The notes beneath the pieces are model-generated. The model saw nothing but the letters and a program-made list of their open reading frames with translations, was not told the origin of the DNA and did no database searches. DNA of 64,000 bases from a virus. The stretch covers positions 1 to 64,000 of the IMG/VR virus record IMGVR_UViG_3300025881_000985, one strand, 5' to 3'. Numbering within the stretch: position 1 is the first letter of the stretch; each line of letters begins with the position of its first letter. This document shows positions 7,451 to 16,768 of this stretch, in pieces. Position numbers and translations under genes: made by a program.

Positions 7451-8815
7451 ATGGCTGTTATACAAATTTCAAGAATCCAAGTCAGACGTGGATTGCATGA
7501 CAACTTACCTAGTTTAGCTAGTGCTGAAATGGGTTGGAGTTTAGACACACGTAGACTTTTCATTGGCAACGGAACGGCAACTGAAGGTGCTCCCGTTATT
7601 GGTCGTACTGAGGTTTTAACTGAGCATAGTGATATTCTTGCACTTGTAGATATTTTTAGTTTTAAAGCACTACCTGCAGGATTCGTTGCTAACACAGGAC
7701 CAAACAATACAGAATTTACACGAAGTCTACAAGAAAAACTTGATGACTTTGTAAATGTACGTGACTTTGGTGCAAAAGGTGACGGCGTCACAGATGATAC
7801 CGCTTCTATTACAAGAGCATTAATTAATACTTTTGGTTATACAAGTACCTACCCTGGTATTAGTACTAGACGAACAATTTATTTCCCAAGTGGAAAGTAT
7901 CTAGTCTCTGCCGCAATTAACGTTCCTCCATTTATTAACATTGTTGGTGACACTGCTGATAGCACACTAATATTTACAGAAACTTCAAGTACTATTGCAA
8001 CAGTTTTCCAACTAGTAGACAATAACTCAAACCTTGCAAGTTCATTTGGTGATGCTCTTGGAACTATTACCACACGTGGAAGAGATTATACTTTTAGGAA
8101 TATTGGAATACAACATGCAGGTGCCGCAATTAGTCCTTGTGTATTAATTGCTGGTGGTGAAAAGATCCTATTTGATAATTGTAAATTCTTAGGACCAGCC
8201 GCTAGTACAGTCGATCCTGCAACTACTCACTCAGCAATATTTGTTCAGAACAATACAAACAACGCTGGATTTAAAGCAAACAATATTAAAGTTATTAATT
8301 GTGAATTTGAAAATCATGGGTATGGTATTGAAACACTCAGTACTGTTGACAACTTGGTTGTATCAGGAACCAAGTTTAAAAATGTTTGGTTAGGAACAGT
8401 ACTAAGTGCAGACACTACAAACTACACATTAGAAAACAATTCATCAGAAAGTGTTGATGGCGAAACAGCCGCATCACAAACATTTATCGAATCCCGTGGC
8501 GCAAAGAAAACAAGCTCTACCTTAACTAAAACGATTGCACAGAATACAACTGGCACGTTTACTGAGGTTGATTTTCTTGATGATTACAATCATATTACAA
8601 TAGAATATGTATGCACAGTTGGAACTAATAAGAAAATTGGAAAGTTTAGAGCAGTGGGCACTGGCTCTGCTTATAACTTTGAAGATGATTTTATTTCAAC
8701 AGCAGATCTAAATGTAGAATTTGAAGTCAATACTACAACTGGAGTAATTACATATAATACAACAGGTGCAACAGGGGATGCCACTCTCACTTATTCAATT
8801 GAGTTTCATGCATAA
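7451..8815 (+). CDS. Tailspike/tail fibre with pectate-lyase-like beta-helix
   Basis: 454 residues. Residues 1-50 match the N-terminal module common in marine phage tail proteins (R-R-G, L-A-S-A-E-M-G-W, I-G-N-G). Residues 97-115 carry V-N-V-R-D-F-G-A-K-G-D-G, then V-T-D-D-T, the entry signature of the pectate lyase 3 superfamily. Residues 120-350 are consistent with a right-handed beta-helix (repeating Asn/Gly/Val, K-V-I-N-C, N-L-V-V-S-G). It probably binds or degrades host surface polysaccharide. It has its own late promoter. The C-terminal 100 residues are a separate beta-rich domain. Confidence 0.8.
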   Translation: MAVIQISRIQVRRGLHDNLPSLASAEMGWSLDTRRLFIGNGTATEGAPVIGRTEVLTEHSDILALVDIFSFKALPAGFVANTGPNNTEFTRSLQEKLDDFVNVRDFGAKGDGVTDDTASITRALINTFGYTSTYPGISTRRTIYFPSGKYLVSAAINVPPFINIVGDTADSTLIFTETSSTIATVFQLVDNNSNLASSFGDALGTITTRGRDYTFRNIGIQHAGAAISPCVLIAGGEKILFDNCKFLGPAASTVDPATTHSAIFVQNNTNNAGFKANNIKVINCEFENHGYGIETLSTVDNLVVSGTKFKNVWLGTVLSADTTNYTLENNSSESVDGETAASQTFIESRGAKKTSSTLTKTIAQNTTGTFTEVDFLDDYNHITIEYVCTVGTNKKIGKFRAVGTGSAYNFEDDFISTADLNVEFEVNTTTGVITYNTTGATGDATLTYSIEFHA

Positions 8816-8853
8816 TTAAATCCTCATTGCTCATAGTATAATGAGTATAGACA

Positions 8854-9300
8854 ATGTGGAAGCTACGTGACCCAAATCAACGTTTGTTGAACTGGAAACA
8901 ATTTAGAAAAAGATTAAACGGACTCGATCTTGAGACGGCGCTTCAGGAAACTGTTGACTATTGGTGCTCACCGCCGTGGGCACCTTTTTACTTAGACGAA
9001 GAGGATCCAAACTCATGGCCGGCACCATGGGATCTAATTGTTGACAATTATTTTTGTGATATTGCAAAAGCATTAGGCATGGTATATACAATTTACTTAA
9101 CTGATCACCAGCCTGATATAAAATTAAATATCTACCGAGAGCCGGATACGGGCTGTAATCTAGCATTGGTGGTTATCAACAGGAAATATGTTCTTAATAT
9201 GAATTCTGGACAAGTATTAAATAGACAATACATAGAAGATAGTTTACAATTAAGATACACGTACAACGTCAAAGAACTAAATCTAGAAAAGTATATATAG
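8854..9300 (+). CDS. Conserved hypothetical phage protein
   Basis: 148 residues, Trp-rich at the N-terminus (W2, W14, then W-C-S-P-P-W), soluble. A TATAAT at 8837-8842 precedes the ATG but no good -35 pairs with it. It ends 8 nt before nrdA. I recognise the type as a recurrent uncharacterised protein of marine T4-like phages. Confidence 0.6.
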   Translation: MWKLRDPNQRLLNWKQFRKRLNGLDLETALQETVDYWCSPPWAPFYLDEEDPNSWPAPWDLIVDNYFCDIAKALGMVYTIYLTDHQPDIKLNIYREPDTGCNLALVVINRKYVLNMNSGQVLNRQYIEDSLQLRYTYNVKELNLEKYI

Positions 9301-9308
9301 GAGATTCA

Positions 9309-11630
9309 ATGAGCCAAATTCAAGTAACAAAAAGAGATAACAGGAAAGAATCTCTTGATTTAGAAAAATTACACAAGGTTGTTTTCTGGGCAACTGAAAA
9401 TATTAACGGTGTTAGTGCCAGTCAAGTTGAAATTAAAAGCCATATTTCATTTTATAACGGAATTTCTACATATGAAATACAGGAAACTCTTATTAAGAGT
9501 GCCGCTGATTTAATTAGCGAAGACACGCCAAACTACCAATGGGTGGCAGGGCGACTTTTAGCATATCATATTCACAAGCAAGTCTTTGGAGCATTTGGTT
9601 CACCTGATTCATTATTAGATGTAGTAAAACGAAATGTTAAATCTGGCTTTTATACAGAAGAATTATTAGAAAAATATACAGAAGAAGAGTTCAATCAAAT
9701 GAACTCTTTTTTAGATCATACTAAAGATGAATCCTTTACGTATACAGCCATGGAACAATGGCGCGGCAAGTATCTAGTACAAAATCGTGTAACAAACGAA
9801 ATATTTGAAACTCCACAAATAGCATATATAATGATAGCCGCAACATTGTTTGCTGAGTACCCACAAGAAACACGTATGAAATGGGTAAAGGATTATTATG
9901 AAGCTATCAGCAATTTTGATATTAGTTTACCCACTCCTGTTATGGCTGGTGTTCGAACACCGCAAAAACAGTTTTCGTCATGTGTCCTTATTGAGACCGA
10001 CGATAGTCTTGATAGCATCAACGCCACTACTAGTAGTATAGTTAAGTATGTCAGTCAAAAAGCTGGTATTGGCGTTGGTGCTGGACGTATTCGTGCATTA
10101 GGCAGTCCTATTCGCAATGGTGATGCATACCACACTGGTGTTATCCCGTTTTATAAAATGTTTCAAAGTGCAACTCGTTCTTGTTCACAAGGTGGTGTAC
10201 GCAACGGTGCCGCAACATTGTATTACCCAATTTGGCACTATGAAGTCGAAGACCTACTTGTTTTAAAGAATAATAAAGGCACAGAGGATAATAGAGTACG
10301 CCACATGGATTATGGGGTTCAATTCAACAAATTAATGTACGAAAGACTCATCTCTGGTGGTAATATTACATTGTTTTCACCCCATGACGTGCCTGAATTA
10401 TACGAGGCGTTCTATAATAACCAAGACAGATTTACTGAGCTATACGAAATAGCAGAACGTAATACACGCCTTCGTAAAAAGACTATGCGAGCAAGTGAGT
10501 TGTTTGGATCGTTTATGGAAGAACGTAAAAACACTGGACGTATCTACTTGCAGAATGTAGATCATGCAAACACACATAGCCCATTTAAAGAAGAAATTGC
10601 ACCTATTAAAATGAGCAACTTATGTTGTGAAATTGATTTACCAACAGTGCCATTAAAAGATGTAAACGACGAACTGGGTCGTATTGCATTATGCACATTA
10701 TCAGCAATTAACTTTGGTAATATATCAAAGCCTGAGGACTTTGAAAAAATGTGTACGTTAGCAGTACGTGGTTTAGATGCACTATTAACATATCAGAACT
10801 ATCCTATTAAAGCCGCAGAATTAGCAACTAGAGAATATAGGCCACTTGGTATTGGTATTATTAACCTAGCATACTTTTTAGCACGCCAAGGACTTTCTTA
10901 TAGCGATCCAAGTGCTCTTCCCGTTATTGATGAATACATGGAAGCCTGGAGTTATTATCTTATTAAGGCTAGTGCTGATCTCGCCGTTGAGCATGGTCCA
11001 TGTGAAGGTTGGAAAAATCTAAAGAGTGCTGATGGTATTCTGCCAATTGACACATACAAAAAAGAAGTTGATGAACTAGTAGCTCACAAAGAACGTATGC
11101 CTTGGAAGAGTCTGCGTAAACAAATACAAGAAACTGGACAACGTAATGCTACATTGATGGCTATCATGCCTGCAGAAACATCAGCACAAATTAGTAATGC
11201 TACAAATGGTATTGAACCTCCTCGTGCATTGGTAAGTGTTAAGCAAAGCAAACATGGAGCATTAAGGCAGGTTGTGCCAGGTTATTGGAAGTTAAGGACT
11301 AAGTACGAACTACTATGGGATCAGACTAGTCCACAAGGTTATTTAAAAATTTGTGCAGTTATGCAGAAGTATATTGATCAGGGAATGAGTGTAAATACAA
11401 GTTACAACCCACAGCATTACGAAGACGAAAAGATTCCGATGAGTACAATGCTTGGTGATATACTGCTTAGTTACAAGTACGGTATTAAGCAACTATACTA
11501 TTTTAATACATACGATGGCCAAGGCGAAATTGATATTAATAGTATGGTAGGACAGATCAAAGAACAAGATCTTAAACAAGTAGAACTAGAACCAATCATT
11601 GAAGAAGATTGCGATAGTTGCGTAATTTAG
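9309..11630 (+). CDS. nrdA: Ribonucleoside-diphosphate reductase alpha subunit, class Ia
   Basis: 773 residues. It reduces NDPs to dNDPs for phage DNA synthesis. An ATP-cone allosteric domain spans about residues 4-95. Active-site residues fall at the same numbers as in E. coli: C225 (F-S-S-C), N437, C439 and E441 (N-L-C-C-E), and C462. The Y-Y pair of the radical pathway is in Q-L-Y-Y-F-N near 725-730, and a C-terminal C-x-x-C (C-D-S-C-V-I) accepts electrons from glutaredoxin. AGGAG lies before the ATG. It is followed by nrdB and a glutaredoxin. All catalytic residues are present, so it should be active, and the ATP-cone suggests it keeps dATP feedback. Confidence 0.97.
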   Translation: MSQIQVTKRDNRKESLDLEKLHKVVFWATENINGVSASQVEIKSHISFYNGISTYEIQETLIKSAADLISEDTPNYQWVAGRLLAYHIHKQVFGAFGSPDSLLDVVKRNVKSGFYTEELLEKYTEEEFNQMNSFLDHTKDESFTYTAMEQWRGKYLVQNRVTNEIFETPQIAYIMIAATLFAEYPQETRMKWVKDYYEAISNFDISLPTPVMAGVRTPQKQFSSCVLIETDDSLDSINATTSSIVKYVSQKAGIGVGAGRIRALGSPIRNGDAYHTGVIPFYKMFQSATRSCSQGGVRNGAATLYYPIWHYEVEDLLVLKNNKGTEDNRVRHMDYGVQFNKLMYERLISGGNITLFSPHDVPELYEAFYNNQDRFTELYEIAERNTRLRKKTMRASELFGSFMEERKNTGRIYLQNVDHANTHSPFKEEIAPIKMSNLCCEIDLPTVPLKDVNDELGRIALCTLSAINFGNISKPEDFEKMCTLAVRGLDALLTYQNYPIKAAELATREYRPLGIGIINLAYFLARQGLSYSDPSALPVIDEYMEAWSYYLIKASADLAVEHGPCEGWKNLKSADGILPIDTYKKEVDELVAHKERMPWKSLRKQIQETGQRNATLMAIMPAETSAQISNATNGIEPPRALVSVKQSKHGALRQVVPGYWKLRTKYELLWDQTSPQGYLKICAVMQKYIDQGMSVNTSYNPQHYEDEKIPMSTMLGDILLSYKYGIKQLYYFNTYDGQGEIDINSMVGQIKEQDLKQVELEPIIEEDCDSCVI

Positions 11631-11647
11631 ATAAGAAAGTAAAAAAA

Positions 11648-12772
11648 ATGTCAGTATTTAATTCTAAAAAAATTGACCAAACAAAGTGTTTGGCATTCCT
11701 GGATAAATCAGGTGGAGCCAGCATTCAACGTTATGACCAGTTAAAGTATAAGCAATTTGATAAATTAACTGAAAAGCAGTTAGGTTTTTTTTGGAGACCT
11801 GAAGAAGTAGATATTGGTCGTGACAGTAAAGACTTTAAAGAGTTAACCGATCACGAAAGACATATTTTTACTAGTAATCTTAAAAGACAAATCTTGCTAG
11901 ATTCAGTACAAGGTCGCAGTCCTAACTTAGCATTACTTCCAATTGTTACTATTCCAGAACTTGAAACATTTATTGAAACATGGGCATTCAATGAAACTAT
12001 TCATAGTAGAAGTTATACACATATTATTAGAAACGTATATTCTAATCCTAGCGAAGTTTTTGATTCAATGTTGGATATTCAGGAAATTGTTGATTGTGCA
12101 ACTGACATCAGTACCAATTATGATTCTCTTATTGAAAGTGTAAATCTTTACAATTTGTTTGGTGTAGGCACACATACACTTAACGGAAAGAAAGTTACTG
12201 TTGATTTGTATGATATCAAAAAGAAACTATTTTTAGCTATTACAAGTATTAACGCATTAGAAGGTTTGCGTTTCTATGTGAGTTTTGCATGTAGTTGGGC
12301 ATTTGCCGAACTTAAGAAGATGGAAGGCAATGCAAAAATTATCAAGTTTATTGCACGTGATGAAAATGTACATCTTGCCGCTACACAAACATTACTTAAA
12401 CTACTTCCGCAAGACGACAAAGATTTTATTAAAATACGTAAAGAAACAGAAGAAGATTGTAAAGCCATTTATTTTTCCGCCGCTCAGCAAGAAAAAGAAT
12501 GGGCAAAGTATTTGTTTTCAGGCGGGTCAATGATTGGTTTAAACGAAGTATTATTAGGCCAATATGTTGATTGGTTACTATGCAAACGTATGACAGCAGT
12601 TGGACTTGATTGTGGCTTTAAGCCAGGTAGTAATCCGTTACCATGGACGCAGAAATGGATTGCAGGTGGTAATGTACAAGTTGCTCCCCAAGAAACAGAA
12701 ATTTCCAGTTATATCGTCGGCGGTACTAAACAAGATATAACAGATAACACATTTAGCGGAATTACATTATAA
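11648..12772 (+). CDS. nrdB: Ribonucleoside-diphosphate reductase beta subunit, class Ia
   Basis: 374 residues from the ATG at 11648. It carries the di-iron centre and tyrosyl radical: D85, E116, H119 and Y123 in the T-W-A-F-N-E-T-I-H-S-R-S-Y-T block, and further ligands in D-E-N-V-H-L. The match to E. coli NrdB around the radical Tyr is close. An upstream in-frame ATG at 11618 would overlap nrdA and add ten basic residues; it has no ribosome site. The intact Tyr marks a class Ia enzyme. Confidence 0.96.
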   Translation: MSVFNSKKIDQTKCLAFLDKSGGASIQRYDQLKYKQFDKLTEKQLGFFWRPEEVDIGRDSKDFKELTDHERHIFTSNLKRQILLDSVQGRSPNLALLPIVTIPELETFIETWAFNETIHSRSYTHIIRNVYSNPSEVFDSMLDIQEIVDCATDISTNYDSLIESVNLYNLFGVGTHTLNGKKVTVDLYDIKKKLFLAITSINALEGLRFYVSFACSWAFAELKKMEGNAKIIKFIARDENVHLAATQTLLKLLPQDDKDFIKIRKETEEDCKAIYFSAAQQEKEWAKYLFSGGSMIGLNEVLLGQYVDWLLCKRMTAVGLDCGFKPGSNPLPWTQKWIAGGNVQVAPQETEISSYIVGGTKQDITDNTFSGITL

Positions 12773-12802
12773 TAAATAATGTAAGCTAAAGGAAATGGAA
12801 TA

Positions 12803-13048
12803 ATGATCAAAGTTTACACAAAACCTTTGTGCCCATATTGCGATATGGCAAAGGATTATCTACAAACACAAGCAGTTATATTTGAAGAAATTAATGTTAT
12901 GGAGGATAGTGATGCCCTTTCTTTTATTAAAGGTAAGGGACATCGTACAGTACCACAAATTTACAACGAAGATGAACTGTTGGTTGAAGGTGGATACACT
13001 GGACTTGTTAAATTAGGCAGAGAGGGCTTATTAGAGGCAATTGGATAA
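12803..13048 (+). CDS. Glutaredoxin
   Basis: 81 residues with the C10-P-Y-C13 active site, the T-V-P cis-Pro loop (near residue 50) and the G-G-Y-T motif for glutathione binding. It most likely recycles the neighbouring ribonucleotide reductase. It has its own AAGGAA ribosome site and an AATAAATAA box 26 nt upstream. Its stop overlaps the next ATG. Confidence 0.92.
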   Translation: MIKVYTKPLCPYCDMAKDYLQTQAVIFEEINVMEDSDALSFIKGKGHRTVPQIYNEDELLVEGGYTGLVKLGREGLLEAIG

Positions 13049-13365
13049 TGACCGCCTACGAGTCCATAGAGACAAAAACGTATAAAATAATGACTTCGTT
13101 AAAAGAAGGTGTACATCTTAAGTCTAGTAAAGAGAGAAAAGAAGAGTTAGCAGAATTAGGATTTAATGTAGAGGTTGATATGCGTATAGGTATGCTGTAT
13201 ACACTCGAGTGTGAATCGAATAAAGTTGAGGCTATAGCAAAAGCATTAATAAGTCCAACAATGGAAGACTACTTTATTACTGAAGTTAAAAAAGAGTTTG
13301 ATACACTAGAAGAAGTTGCGTATGTTAATGTTGATAAGCAGTATAAGATAGAGATGATAAAATGA
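13048..13365 (+). CDS. PurS-like protein (FGAM synthase small subunit)
   Basis: 105 residues. The order of motifs resembles PurS: an L-K-E-G-V start strand, then E-L-G-F, D-M-R-I-G, Y-T-L-E, and finally S-P-T-M-E-D-Y near the C-terminal strand (PurS has N-P-x-I-E-D-Y). PurS bridges PurL and PurQ in purine synthesis; those partners are not in this window, so it would work with host or distant phage subunits. It sits in the dNTP block. The call is from motif order only; an unrelated ferredoxin-like protein is the alternative. Confidence 0.55.
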   Translation: MTAYESIETKTYKIMTSLKEGVHLKSSKERKEELAELGFNVEVDMRIGMLYTLECESNKVEAIAKALISPTMEDYFITEVKKEFDTLEEVAYVNVDKQYKIEMIK

Positions 13366-13652
13366 CCGCAGTACATAGAGATACTGACGCAAGAGTTTGT
13401 GGGGCCGCTACTACCGTTGTTGGAAATAGGACTGTTAAAGTTAATGGTCTTCTTGCTAGTGTCAATGATGACCCAAATAGTCATGGCGGCGGAGCCATTA
13501 GTGCAAGTACTGCTAGAGTATTTGTTGAAGGTAAGATGCTAGTTGAAGTTGGAGATGCCGCCGCACCAGATGGATTATGCCCACCAGTTGGTGGCGCTCA
13601 TTGTGCTCCAGCAACAGCCAGCGGAAGCCCAGACGTCGTTGTCGGATCATAA
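13362..13652 (+). CDS. PAAR-domain spike tip protein
   Basis: 96 residues. It has the PAAR pattern: repeated V-x-V-N-G / V-F-V-E-G-K strands, H-G-G-G near residue 43, and Cys/His residues (C13, C72, H79, C80) that could bind the tip metal. Such proteins (T4 gp5.4 type) cap the baseplate spike that pierces the outer membrane. It overlaps the PurS-like gene by 4 nt, so a virion gene is coupled to a metabolic one. Confidence 0.8.
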   Translation: MTAVHRDTDARVCGAATTVVGNRTVKVNGLLASVNDDPNSHGGGAISASTARVFVEGKMLVEVGDAAAPDGLCPPVGGAHCAPATASGSPDVVVGS

Positions 13653-13677
13653 TAATAACCCAACATTTAAGTAAGCG

Positions 13678-13685
13678 GTAAATAG
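13678..13685 (+). promoter_or_regulatory. Late promoter box GTAAATAG, 4 nt before ATG
   Basis: Late-type box whose expected start point falls on the ATG at 13690. No Shine-Dalgarno is present. Member of the leaderless group. Confidence 0.6.
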
Positions 13686-13689
13686 TAGT

Positions 13690-15696
13690 ATGACTATTAC
13701 GCCCACAGTATTAATTGCCGCCAATGGCATACTTAACGACCAAGCATTTGGAGTAAATTCTGATTTTGGCACAGAAGTATTTGACCTACAAGACTATGTT
13801 GTTAGTAACGTTGCTGGAACACAAAACACTAGTATATTAAATGCACTTCTAGTACTCAAAGAAAATTGGGAAACTGAAGTTATGACTGATGCAACGGATA
13901 GAGATGCATTGTGGGCATTAATTGAAAATTATAAATTTTTACGTGGCAATCGTACTACTAAAACAGAATCACTAACAGCATCAAGTATTCGTGTAACTGA
14001 TCCTAAATGGGTATGTGACAAGTACAACGACATACATGTATTATTTAATGCTAGTGCAAACAAAACATTTAAAGTAAATTATCTAATGCAACAGTTTGAA
14101 CCTGTTGTTACGTCAAGCGAAAAAACACATATTTCACTTGCTAAGTTTAAAGATGCTGAATGGGACGACATTAGTTTAGATGTTAAATCACATGATGAAA
14201 TTGCAAACAACGGTCTTGTAAGATTACTATTAACTGGCAGTGATGTTCAAATTGACAATATCAATTTACTTAAACAAAATTTACGTGTAGCTGAACGCCT
14301 TGATGATGTAGCCGGTAGAAGACTTGCTGTATTAAGCAAAGCACTAAGAGATCTTGGACAGTTATTTGACGCTAAAGATTTGGCCAACATGGGCCTAGCT
14401 AAAACATTAATTGAAAATATGTACAGTCTTGGTTTAAGTCAAATTGGTGCGTTACATAAAAAAGTATTAGCATTAGAAGTTAATTCGCTTGATGATATAA
14501 AAGAAATATACTTGGTAGATATCCTTAGAGAAATTACAGGCAAAGCACTTGATGAAATAATTGAGCGTACTGGAGTTGTTCTACCAGATCCAGCTAAAGT
14601 TAAAACACTAGCAGATCTTTTAAAACAAGAAAATCTGTTTAGTAAAGAAGTCTTAGATGAATTGCCAAACGGAACACTTACAGGATTGGCGTCAGTACTA
14701 GAAAAGATACCAGGTAACTTTGAAACCTTAACACAAGTATCTGATATGCTTGACGGAGTTGAGATACCTATATTAACCAATTTAACAGCAGAAGCATCAC
14801 CGTTGCCTGCAACAGATTATGATGCAATTTTAAGTAAAACACCAAAAGGATCTGGTGTGGTTAACAATGTAATATTGCCAGACATGTTCTGCCCAATCAC
14901 TGGAACTAACATATACACTGCTATTAAAATATTCAACAAGTTCAATGAAGCAGTTGAAAATTTGCTTGGCGCCGCCAGTATATATTCATTGTCAGCAGTT
15001 AATCAAGCATCACAAACAACCGACACCTGGCGTAACAACTGGATAACAGCATTAAACTCTATTACAACTTCTACTTCTTGTATTTACTGGCTAAATCGTT
15101 GCGAAGAAGAATACGCTGAATTTTATAGACAAACTAGTGTTACTGATAGTGTTTTTAAAGCCTTTTTTGGAACCAGCGAAAGCCTATTAAGTGAATGGTC
15201 TGGTTGGGCAGACTCAAACAACCCAAGCGGTGCAACAACATATGACAATCCAGACGGTAATACAGATAGCTCATATGCAAGTTCTAGTAGATTGGTTAAC
15301 AGTTTACATCAATTTGGAGTTGATACCGGAAACTTGGGCTACAGAGAAACTTTTGAAAAATTAGCAAAAAATAATCGTTTTGGAGACGCTATACGTTCTG
15401 CGTTGTCTGAAGGCAAAATGGCTGTCATTGAAGCACGTAATGGAAATACTCTAGTAGGAACATTCAATGAAACTGAATTTCGTGCAGGCCTTGCAAAAGA
15501 GGCACTAATTGAAGCAACTGAAAAACGTAAAAAAGCACGTATTGAATTAGATAAAATGATTGATGATATTGCTAAAGGAATAACAGTAGATAGTGACTTG
15601 CAAGATATTATTCGTATGCGAGTTGAAAGTACAGTTAATAAAGAACGTGAACTTGCATCAGTTGCAGGTGTAAAAATTAATCCATTTTTGAAATAA
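13690..15696 (+). CDS. Large virion structural protein (probable baseplate/tail)
   Basis: 668 residues, mostly helical in the middle (about 150-370), with a Cys-containing insert near 398-440, a Ser/Asn-rich stretch near 505-540, and a basic coiled C-terminus. I recognise no enzyme motif. Position next to the PAAR tip and size suggest a baseplate or tail component. It is preceded by a late box exactly 4 nt before the ATG and no ribosome site. Its last 20 nt overlap the convergent metalloprotease gene. Confidence 0.6.
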   Translation: MTITPTVLIAANGILNDQAFGVNSDFGTEVFDLQDYVVSNVAGTQNTSILNALLVLKENWETEVMTDATDRDALWALIENYKFLRGNRTTKTESLTASSIRVTDPKWVCDKYNDIHVLFNASANKTFKVNYLMQQFEPVVTSSEKTHISLAKFKDAEWDDISLDVKSHDEIANNGLVRLLLTGSDVQIDNINLLKQNLRVAERLDDVAGRRLAVLSKALRDLGQLFDAKDLANMGLAKTLIENMYSLGLSQIGALHKKVLALEVNSLDDIKEIYLVDILREITGKALDEIIERTGVVLPDPAKVKTLADLLKQENLFSKEVLDELPNGTLTGLASVLEKIPGNFETLTQVSDMLDGVEIPILTNLTAEASPLPATDYDAILSKTPKGSGVVNNVILPDMFCPITGTNIYTAIKIFNKFNEAVENLLGAASIYSLSAVNQASQTTDTWRNNWITALNSITTSTSCIYWLNRCEEEYAEFYRQTSVTDSVFKAFFGTSESLLSEWSGWADSNNPSGATTYDNPDGNTDSSYASSSRLVNSLHQFGVDTGNLGYRETFEKLAKNNRFGDAIRSALSEGKMAVIEARNGNTLVGTFNETEFRAGLAKEALIEATEKRKKARIELDKMIDDIAKGITVDSDLQDIIRMRVESTVNKERELASVAGVKINPFLK

Positions 15697-16354
15697 ACTG
15701 ATATACCTTTTTAAGTAATCTTTTTACAACTGGATGGTCAGTTTTCCAATCAAACATAGCAAAGTATGCCATTAAGTTGGGACTTAAAAACTTACCCATA
15801 TCATCTTTAAAACTAGCGGCTTTCCCTGCCATTCGTAGTAATTGTAGAGCTCCATCTTTGTCTGCTTTACGCACAAGTTCATCTGCAATGTTCATTGCGT
15901 ATGCTTCAATTTCGTCCGGACGAGTCATGTACTCGTAATTTGAGTCACGTTGGTCGTATCCATCTCTGCCATCAACAAAGTCTCTGCCACTATATTGTTG
16001 AGCATGTAATAGTTCATGTTTAACAGCATCAGATAATTCGTTTATAAAATATTCTTTACCTTCGTCAGTCCAGTCTACTGTTTTGTCTTTGCTATTAAAA
16101 ATTAAAGCAAGTTCAATAAACTCGTCTGCACCATCTTCATGATCCTCTGGTTCATAATAAGCACTCAATGCCATTTCGCCACTTGGTACTTCATTTGAGT
16201 TGTGTATAACAACACGAAATTGTTCACCTGTTTCGTCAAGTAGTACTTTTCTGATAATTTTGATAATTTGAGATCGTGATTGTCCAGGCTGTAACAGGCT
16301 ATACAGTTTGGATAAATTGAACTTCTTTTGGGCAGTAATCTCGTTGACTTTCAT
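15677..16354 (-). CDS. HExxH zinc metalloprotease-like protein
   Basis: About 225 residues from the ATG at 16354, giving M-K-V-N-E-I; a start at 16375 is also open. H-E-L-L-H near residue 132-136 is the HExxH zinc motif, and D-E-I-E-A-Y about 40 residues later could supply the third ligand. Role unknown: a virion peptidase, or lysis or maturation of phage proteins. Its N-terminus fits the M-K-x-x-E group. It is on the opposite strand to its neighbours with a CTAAATAC late box exactly 4 nt before the ATG. Confidence 0.65.
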   Translation of the reverse strand: MKVNEITAQKKFNLSKLYSLLQPGQSRSQIIKIIRKVLLDETGEQFRVVIHNSNEVPSGEMALSAYYEPEDHEDGADEFIELALIFNSKDKTVDWTDEGKEYFINELSDAVKHELLHAQQYSGRDFVDGRDGYDQRDSNYEYMTRPDEIEAYAMNIADELVRKADKDGALQLLRMAGKAASFKDDMGKFLSPNLMAYFAMFDWKTDHPVVKRLLKKVYQFISKMD

Positions 16355-16358
16355 AGTT

Positions 16359-16366
16359 GTATTTAG
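16359..16366 (-). promoter_or_regulatory. Late promoter box CTAAATAC, 4 nt before ATG
   Basis: On the minus strand, 4 nt from the ATG at 16354, without a ribosome site. Same geometry as 13678, 39061 and 49084. Confidence 0.55.
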
Positions 16367-16420
16367 TATAATCAATATAAGACTTTAAACTCAGAGATGT
16401 CTGGCACGGTAAATACGTAC

Positions 16421-16446
16421 AGTTCCAGCTCAGATTATTGTGCTGG
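16421..16446. other. Inverted repeat in divergent intergenic region
   Basis: TTCCAGC and GCTGGAA arms around a 12-nt loop. They lie between the leftward metalloprotease and the rightward 16515 gene. No T run follows, so an operator or RNA hairpin is more likely than a terminator. A GTAAATAC late-like box is at 16409-16416. Confidence 0.5.
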
Positions 16447-16514
16447 AATTATGACTTAATAATGCGGAAGGTGAATAAACTAAAAAATAAATCGTAAACA
16501 TAGGAGATTCAGAA

Positions 16515-16748
16515 ATGTCTTACTTTGAAAATAAAGCAAGTAAACAAAGCGGTCGTGTAGACGATCTGTTAAATGAAGAAGTCCAAGATGAAGATTTTGT
16601 TTTTATTGTTGATGGAGTTACTGGAGAATTAAAAAGTGTGTTTTGCCCACAGTTACCGGATAATACACAAGTAAACAGTACCATCATCCGAACATTAAAT
16701 GTGTTTGGAATCAACGAGCTCGGCGGTCAACCTAAAACTGTACATTAA
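16515..16748 (+). CDS. Small acidic hypothetical protein
   Basis: 77 residues with an acidic centre (E-E-V-Q-D-E-D) and a hydrophobic F-V-F-I-V-D strand. The ribosome site is TAGGAG. It starts the operon that runs through the coiled-coil membrane protein to ClpX. No known family. Confidence 0.6.
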   Translation: MSYFENKASKQSGRVDDLLNEEVQDEDFVFIVDGVTGELKSVFCPQLPDNTQVNSTIIRTLNVFGINELGGQPKTVH

Positions 16749-16768
16749 TTTTAAGGAGAAAAAATTAT

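Noticed and set aside
8837-8842. TATAAT before the 8854 gene as a promoter
   Set aside because: No acceptable -35 hexamer 15-19 nt upstream.
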